Of a stretch of 64,000 bases of DNA, positions 60,183-64,000 are shown in pieces. The notes beneath the pieces were generated by a model. That model was not told the DNA's origin. It saw only the letters and a program-made list of their open reading frames with translations, and did not search any database. The position numbers were made by a program, and so were the translations under genes. The DNA comes from Sinorhizobium chiapasense. Lineage in GTDB: Bacteria; Pseudomonadota; Alphaproteobacteria; Rhizobiales; Rhizobiaceae. Where the stretch lies: contig NZ_CP133148.1 in the NCBI RefSeq assembly GCF_036488675.1, positions 2,542,001-2,606,000 on the forward strand, given 5' to 3'. Position 1 is the first letter of the stretch. The number at the start of each line of letters is the position of its first letter.

Positions 60183-61118
60183 CTACGCGCTCGCGACCGC
60201 CCTGATCGGAAGCTCGACAGCAGTCTCCTGCACCGGCCTACGCTCAAAGCCGACAAGATCGCAGACCGCCGTGACAAGCGGCGAGCGGTTCATCGTGTAG
60301 AGATGGAAATCGCGCACGCCGCGCCGGGCGAGATCGACAATCTGTTCGGCGGCGATATGGGTCGCCTCCTTGAACCGCTCCGCGGGCTGGTGTTCAAGAT
60401 GGGCGAGCCGCGAAACGACCGCCTCGGGAACCTGCGCACCGCACAATCCAGCGAATTTCTGCACCTGGGCGAGATTGTTGATCGGCAGGATCCCCGGCAC
60501 GATCGGAACCTGGACGCCGGCCTTTCGCACCCGCTCCAGATAGCGTTCGAAGTCGTCGTTGTCGAAGAAGAACTGGGTGATCGCCCGTGTCGCGCCGTTG
60601 TCGACCTTGCGCTTCAGCATGTTGATATCGGCGGCGACGTCCGGGCTCTCCGGGTGCTTCTCCGGATAGGCCGAAACCGAGATTTCAAAGTCGCCACGGG
60701 CGCGCAAGGCCTTTACAAGGGCAGCGGCGTTTTCATAACCGCCCGGAAAGGGCTTATAGGCGCTGCCGATGCCGCCCTGCGGGTCGCCCCGGAGCGCCAC
60801 GAAATGCCGGACGCCGAAGGCCAGGAACTCCTCGATCACCGCATCGACTTCGGTTTTCGGTGCGCCGACGCAGGTCAGATGCGCCGCCGTGTTCCCGATG
60901 CTCATTTCGCCGATCATGCGCTTCACGGTCGTCAGCGAGCGGGCCTTCGTCGACCCGCCGGCGCCGTAGGTCACGGTGACGAAGGCAGGATTGAAAACGG
61001 AAAGGTCGGCCGCCGTCTGGAAGAGTTGTACTTCCATTTCGTCGGTCTTCGGAGGAAAGTACTCGAATGACAGCCTGAGATTGCCGCGCTCGGCCGGATA
61101 GAGCGTCCGTGTCGTCAT
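60183..61118 (-). CDS. metF: 5,10-methylenetetrahydrofolate reductase MetF
   Basis: This FAD-dependent TIM barrel (311 aa) makes methyl-THF for methionine synthesis. SFEYFPPKTDEMEVQL, FVTVTYGAGGSTKARSL, HLTCVGAPKTEVDAVIEEF, LRGDPQGG and RAITQFFFDNDDFERYL are the family segments. The start at 61118 gives MTTRTLYPAERGNLRLSFEY. It lies 2 bp downstream of the ArsR-methyltransferase gene, implying one operon under its control. Confidence 0.95.
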   Translation of the reverse strand: MTTRTLYPAERGNLRLSFEYFPPKTDEMEVQLFQTAADLSVFNPAFVTVTYGAGGSTKARSLTTVKRMIGEMSIGNTAAHLTCVGAPKTEVDAVIEEFLAFGVRHFVALRGDPQGGIGSAYKPFPGGYENAAALVKALRARGDFEISVSAYPEKHPESPDVAADINMLKRKVDNGATRAITQFFFDNDDFERYLERVRKAGVQVPIVPGILPINNLAQVQKFAGLCGAQVPEAVVSRLAHLEHQPAERFKEATHIAAEQIVDLARRGVRDFHLYTMNRSPLVTAVCDLVGFERRPVQETAVELPIRAVASA

Positions 61119-61120
61119 TC

Positions 61121-62140
61121 CTAAACTCCCCCTGCCTGAACGCGCTGACGCGGCATATCGGCGATGTGATCGGCGACGCGCTGATCGCGCGCCAGCCAGA
61201 TCGTCACTGTCAGTTTGCCCTCGTCCGCGCCTTCCGGCGCGAGGTCGGTTGTTTCCTCGAGCGCGAGGCCGGCCTTCTGCAGCCACTCGGCCATCGCCTG
61301 ATGGGAGAAGCCGAGGCGCGCATGGGCATGCTCGTCGCGCAGATATTCGAGCCCGTGCGGTGCGAAATCGATGATGACGAGCCGGCCGCCGGGCGCAAGC
61401 ATACGCGCAGCCTCGGCAATCGCCGCCTCGGGCTCCTCCAGGAAATGCAGCACCTGATGGATCGTCACGAGATCGAAAGCCTGCCCGTCGAGCGGCAGGT
61501 TGAAGATATCGCCGTGGCGGATGGAAGCCTTCGTGATCCCCGCCCTGTCGAGGTTGGAGCGCGCGACGGCAAGCATGTCGCGGCTGGCATCGACGCCGAT
61601 GCCGCGCCGGTAGATGCCCTCGAAAAGCTGCAGGATACGACCGGTGCCGGTGCCGAGATCGAGCAGGCTTTCGACCGGTTCCTCGCCGACCATCGCCTTC
61701 AGCGTGGCTTCGACATCGCCTTCGCTGACATGGAGCCGTCGAAGTTCATCCCATTCGGCGGCATTGCGGCTGAAATAGGCCTGCGCCTTCTCGGCACGCT
61801 GGCGTTTCAGCACCGCGAGCCGCGTCGCATCCTTGGCAAGGATGGCGTCTTCGGCCGCGGCTGCTGCGAGCAGTTCGCGCACCAGCGCGACGCGTCCTCC
61901 CTCCTGCCGCAGGCGGAAATAGGCCCATGCCCCTTCCTGATAGCGATCGATGAGCGCCACTTCGGCAAGCAGCTTCAGATGCCGGGAGATACGCGGCTGC
62001 GATTGCCCGAGAATTTCGGTAAGATCGGTCACGGTAAGATCACTGGCGGACAGCAAGGCAAGCAGGCGCATCCGCGTCGGCTCACCCGCCGCCTTCAGCA
62101 CGTCGACCAACGCGTCCAATCCAAGCGTTCCGCGGCTCAC
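61121..62140 (-). CDS. ArsR-family regulator fused to a SAM-dependent methyltransferase domain (SahR/SamR-like)
   Basis: This 339-aa protein combines an N-terminal ArsR winged helix (about 5-90, EPTRMRLLALLSASDLTVTD, LGQSQPRISRHLKLLAE) with a C-terminal class I methyltransferase domain (VESLLDLGTGTGRILQLFE motif I, FDLVTIHQVLHFLEEPE, APGGRLVIIDFAPHG). In proteobacteria such fusions next to metF control methionine-cycle genes in response to SAM or SAH, so the methyltransferase fold is probably the sensor. Start GTG at 62140 with GGGGAGG; no ATG fits. A perfect palindrome lies upstream. The functional name is by analogy. Confidence 0.9.
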   Translation of the reverse strand: MSRGTLGLDALVDVLKAAGEPTRMRLLALLSASDLTVTDLTEILGQSQPRISRHLKLLAEVALIDRYQEGAWAYFRLRQEGGRVALVRELLAAAAAEDAILAKDATRLAVLKRQRAEKAQAYFSRNAAEWDELRRLHVSEGDVEATLKAMVGEEPVESLLDLGTGTGRILQLFEGIYRRGIGVDASRDMLAVARSNLDRAGITKASIRHGDIFNLPLDGQAFDLVTIHQVLHFLEEPEAAIAEAARMLAPGGRLVIIDFAPHGLEYLRDEHAHARLGFSHQAMAEWLQKAGLALEETTDLAPEGADEGKLTVTIWLARDQRVADHIADMPRQRVQAGGV

Positions 62141-62157
62141 TATCGCCTCCCCATCAA

Positions 62158-62179
62158 CACATAAAGATATCTTTATGTG
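62158..62179. promoter_or_regulatory. Perfect 22-bp palindrome: operator of the ArsR-methyltransferase/metF operon
   Basis: Two perfect 11-bp half-sites CACATAAAGAT/ATCTTTATGTG lie 17 bp upstream of the regulator start codon. The core ATAAAGATATCTTTAT resembles the motif assigned to SAM/SAH-responsive ArsR regulators of the methionine cycle in alphaproteobacteria. Autoregulation with metF is the natural reading. Confidence 0.75.
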
Positions 62180-62320
62180 ATTTGCGAGACGTGCGCAAGC
62201 GAATTTGCGCGGAAGGACAAACGAATGACGCTTAGAAAACAAAGCCAAGCGGCCCCGGCGCCATCGGACAGTTGGGACGCCGCACCTCTATCCTCGGCGG
62301 CCTAAGCCGCGCCGTTCGCT

Positions 62321-62349
62321 CCTCATTCCTGTGCTCGTCACAGGAATCC
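62321..62349. repeat. Left copy of a 29-bp inverted repeat
   Basis: CCTCATTCCTGTGCTCGTCA continuing to 62349 contains a hairpin ATTCCTGTG/CACAGGAAT (62325-62333 with 62339-62347). The 29-bp unit recurs in inverted orientation, with a single mismatch in the loop, at 62568-62596. Confidence 0.65.
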
Positions 62350-62376
62350 ACTCACGGCGCGTCTGCGCCGTGAGTG
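62349..62376. repeat. 12-bp perfect hairpin
   Basis: Stem CACTCACGGCGC/GCGCCGTGAGTG around GTCT. Shares its GGCGCGTCTGCGCC core with 14420-14439. No T-run follows. Confidence 0.6.
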
Positions 62377-62378
62377 AC

Positions 62379-62484
62379 TACTGCATGTTTCCTTAAATCG
62401 TAGCCGATTTAAGGATGAAAACATGCAGCAATTCAAAGTGCTGCAGCGTCCTTTGCGCGTCTGATAAGACGCGCGGCGCTGTAG
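62379..62484 (+). repeat. RIME1-like intergenic repeat (best-preserved copy)
   Basis: 106 bp. TACTGCATGTTTCCTTAAAT with its return arm ATTTAAGGATGAAAACATGC forms a clean first palindrome. GCAGCAATTCAAAGTGCTGC is the linker, and the second palindrome GCGTCTGATAAGACGC ends CGGCGCTGTAG. It can serve as the reference copy for the family in this window. Confidence 0.88.
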
Positions 62485-62567
62485 CGTGGAGGAGGAAAAG
62501 CGTGCGCGACTTTCCGGACGCATCTCGCGCTACGGGGCAACAGGACGTCCCCTGCGCCCGAGGACTC

Positions 62568-62596
62568 GGACGCACTGGTCCTGTGACAAGCACAGG
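62568..62596. repeat. Right copy of the 29-bp inverted repeat
   Basis: GGTCCTGTGACAAGCACAGG continuing to 62596 is the reverse complement of 62321-62349 apart from a loop base and the terminal dinucleotide. The pair flanks the full RIME copy. Confidence 0.6.
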
Positions 62597-62632
62597 AATG
62601 AGGGCGGGCAAAACGCAATGATCCGCTGCCCT

Positions 62633-62677
62633 GCTGCGGCGTCCTTTGCGCGTCTGATAAGACGCGCGGCGCTGAAG
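62633..62677 (+). repeat. Half RIME1-like repeat
   Basis: Only the second palindrome is present: GCTGCGGCGTCCTTTGCGCG, TCTGATAAGAC and CGCGCGGCGCTGAAG. It is nearly identical to the second half of the 62379 copy and lies 35 bp before the ettA stop. Confidence 0.7.
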
Positions 62678-62711
62678 GCAACCCACCCATTAAAGGCCGC
62701 TCGGCGGCGCC

Positions 62712-64000
62712 TTACCGCGTCAGGCGCTTGTAGGTCACCCGCTTCGGATTGACTGAATCGGGGCCGAGGCGGCGGATCTTGTCCTTTTCGTAATCCTCGA
62801 AGTTGCCTTCGAACCACTCGACATGGCTGTCGCCCTCGAAGGCGAGGATATGGGTCGCCAGACGATCGAGGAACATGCGGTCGTGGCTGATGATGACCGC
62901 GCAACCGGCGAAGTTTTCGAGCGCGTCCTCGAGTGCGGCCAGCGTCTCGGTATCGAGGTCGTTGGTCGGTTCGTCGAGCAGGACCACGTTGCCGCCGGAT
63001 TTCAGCATCTTGGCGAGATGCACGCGGTTGCGCTGGCCGCCCGAAAGCGTGCCAACCTTCTGCTGCTGGTCGCCCCCCTTGAAGTTGAAGGACGAGCAAT
63101 AGGCGCGCGAATTGACCTCGTGCTTACCGAGCTTGATGATGTCATTGCCGCCGGAGATTTCCTCCCAGACGGTCTTGTTGCCGTCGAGTGCGTCGCGGCT
63201 CTGGTCGACGTAGCCGAGTTGGACGCTTTCGCCGATGCGGAATGCACCGTCGTCCGGCTGCTCCTGGCCGGTGATCATGCGGAAGAGCGTCGTCTTGCCG
63301 GCGCCGTTCGGGCCGATGACGCCGACAATGCCGCCCGGCGGCAGCTTGAAGCTCAGGCCTTCGATCAGCAGCTGGTCGTCATAGCCCTTGGAGAGGTTTT
63401 CCGCCTCGATGACCACCTGGCCAAGGCGCTCGCCAACGGGAATGATGATCTGCGCGTCGCCCGGACGCCGGTCTGCCGCCGCCTTGACCAGCTCGTCATA
63501 GGCGCGGATACGCGCCTTGGACTTGGCCTGACGGGCCTTCGGGCTCGACGCAATCCACTCCTGCTCGCGGCTGATGGCCTTCTGGCGGGTTGCCTCCTCG
63601 CGGCCTTCCTGCGCCATGCGCTTGGCCTTCGCCCGCAGATAGGCGGAGTAATTGCCCTCGTAGGGAATGCCCCGGCCGCGGTCGAGTTCGAGAATCCAGC
63701 CGGTGACGTTGTCGAGGAAGTAGCGGTCGTGGGTGATCATCAGCACGGCGCCCGGATATTCGCGCAGATGCTTTTCGAGCCAGGCGATCGTCTCGGCATC
63801 GAGATGGTTGGTCGGTTCATCCAGCAGCAGGAGATCCGGCTGCGCCAGCAGGAGCTTGCAGAGCGCGACGCGGCGCTTCTCGCCACCCGAGAGATTGGTG
63901 ACCTCCGCGTCGCCCGGCGGGCAGCGCAGCGCGTCCATCGCCATTTCCACCTGGCTGTCTAGGTCCCAGAGGTTCTGGCTGTCGATGATGTCCTGGAGCT
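62712..64000 (-). CDS. ettA: ABC-F ATPase EttA (energy-dependent translational throttle), 3' part
   Basis: The frame is open to the window end (5' part missing). The visible 429 codons contain the first ABC domain's signature [16 protein letters not shown] and Walker [13 protein letters not shown], the toe/linker ([20 protein letters not shown]), then the second domain with Walker [31 protein letters not shown] and [12 protein letters not shown], and ends [10 protein letters not shown]. The [20 protein letters not shown] segment just before the first signature fits EttA. It gates translation in response to the ATP/ADP ratio. No start is visible. Confidence 0.94.
   Translation of the reverse strand, partial: LQDIIDSQNLWDLDSQVEMAMDALRCPPGDAEVTNLSGGEKRRVALCKLLLAQPDLLLLDEPTNHLDAETIAWLEKHLREYPGAVLMITHDRYFLDNVTGWILELDRGRGIPYEGNYSAYLRAKAKRMAQEGREEATRQKAISREQEWIASSPKARQAKSKARIRAYDELVKAAADRRPGDAQIIIPVGERLGQVVIEAENLSKGYDDQLLIEGLSFKLPPGGIVGVIGPNGAGKTTLFRMITGQEQPDDGAFRIGESVQLGYVDQSRDALDGNKTVWEEISGGNDIIKLGKHEVNSRAYCSSFNFKGGDQQQKVGTLSGGQRNRVHLAKMLKSGGNVVLLDEPTNDLDTETLAALEDALENFAGCAVIISHDRMFLDRLATHILAFEGDSHVEWFEGNFEDYEKDKIRRLGPDSVNPKRVTYKRLTR

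Larger units (their letters stand above)
62141..62711. other. ArsR-ettA intergenic region (571 bp)
   Basis: No gene. It holds the ArsR-metF operator (62158-62179), an inverted pair of hairpins, one full and one half RIME-like repeat, and the 3' end of ettA. GC-rich and highly palindromic. Confidence 0.7.

Overview
The window is chromosomal DNA of a high-GC alphaproteobacterium, almost certainly a Sinorhizobium/Ensifer species. The evidence is the full rhizobial dcw (division and cell wall) cluster, btaAB for betaine lipids next to a pyrophosphate-dependent phosphofructokinase, a rhizobial-type FtsZ with a long Q/P-rich tail, and at least eight full or partial copies of a two-palindrome intergenic repeat that looks like the RIME1 element of rhizobia. 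There are no insertion sequences, prophage genes, tRNAs or CRISPR arrays. This is core chromosome, not an island.

Layout. 1-2.8 kb (minus): cheW and a chemoreceptor gene. 2.9-7.3 kb (plus): a small membrane protein, senC, prmA and pepP, with a candidate minus-strand small RNA carrying anti-Shine-Dalgarno loops between prmA and pepP. 7.5-14.4 kb: a highly structured non-coding segment, a small periplasmic protein, azlCD, panBC, two small oxidoreductases, and a divergent LysR regulator followed by a VOC-family protein. 14.5-20.6 kb (minus): ligA, recN, bamD, lpxC. 20.9-40.4 kb (minus): the dcw cluster, transcribed as mraZ-rsmH-ftsL-ftsI-murE-murF-mraY-murD-ftsW-murG-murC-murB, then a terminator, then ddlB-ftsQ-ftsA-ftsZ with its own terminator. 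40.9-44.9 kb (minus): RNase P RNA, an FAD oxidoreductase, a lytic transglycosylase, and an amidase overlapping a TerB/J-domain co-chaperone. 45.3-46.5 kb: pfp. 46.6-50.4 kb (minus): a large autotransporter gene broken by four apparent frameshifts, all at homopolymer runs. 50.7-59.7 kb: LysE exporter, lytic transglycosylase lipoprotein, beta-lactamase-fold hydrolase, btaAB, GH25 lysozyme, MltB-like transglycosylase and a DMT exporter. 59.9-64 kb: a 25-residue membrane peptide, metF with an ArsR-methyltransferase regulator and a perfect palindromic operator, a dense repeat block, and the 3' part of ettA, which runs off the window.

How it fits together. The centre is an envelope-biogenesis hub. 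The dcw genes make the peptidoglycan precursor and the divisome, lpxC and bamD serve the outer membrane, and five putative peptidoglycan hydrolases lie within about 20 kb. Four TGGG[A/C] repeats with a 10-bp period upstream of mraZ look like a MraZ operator. A CtrA-like half-site lies upstream of ddlB-ftsQAZ.

Most novel-looking signals: the anti-SD sRNA candidate (about 5.04-5.22 kb), the three-way-junction structure at 7510-7617, the multiply frameshifted autotransporter, and the 25-aa membrane peptide at 59.9 kb. All family names come from reading the sequence, without database searches.
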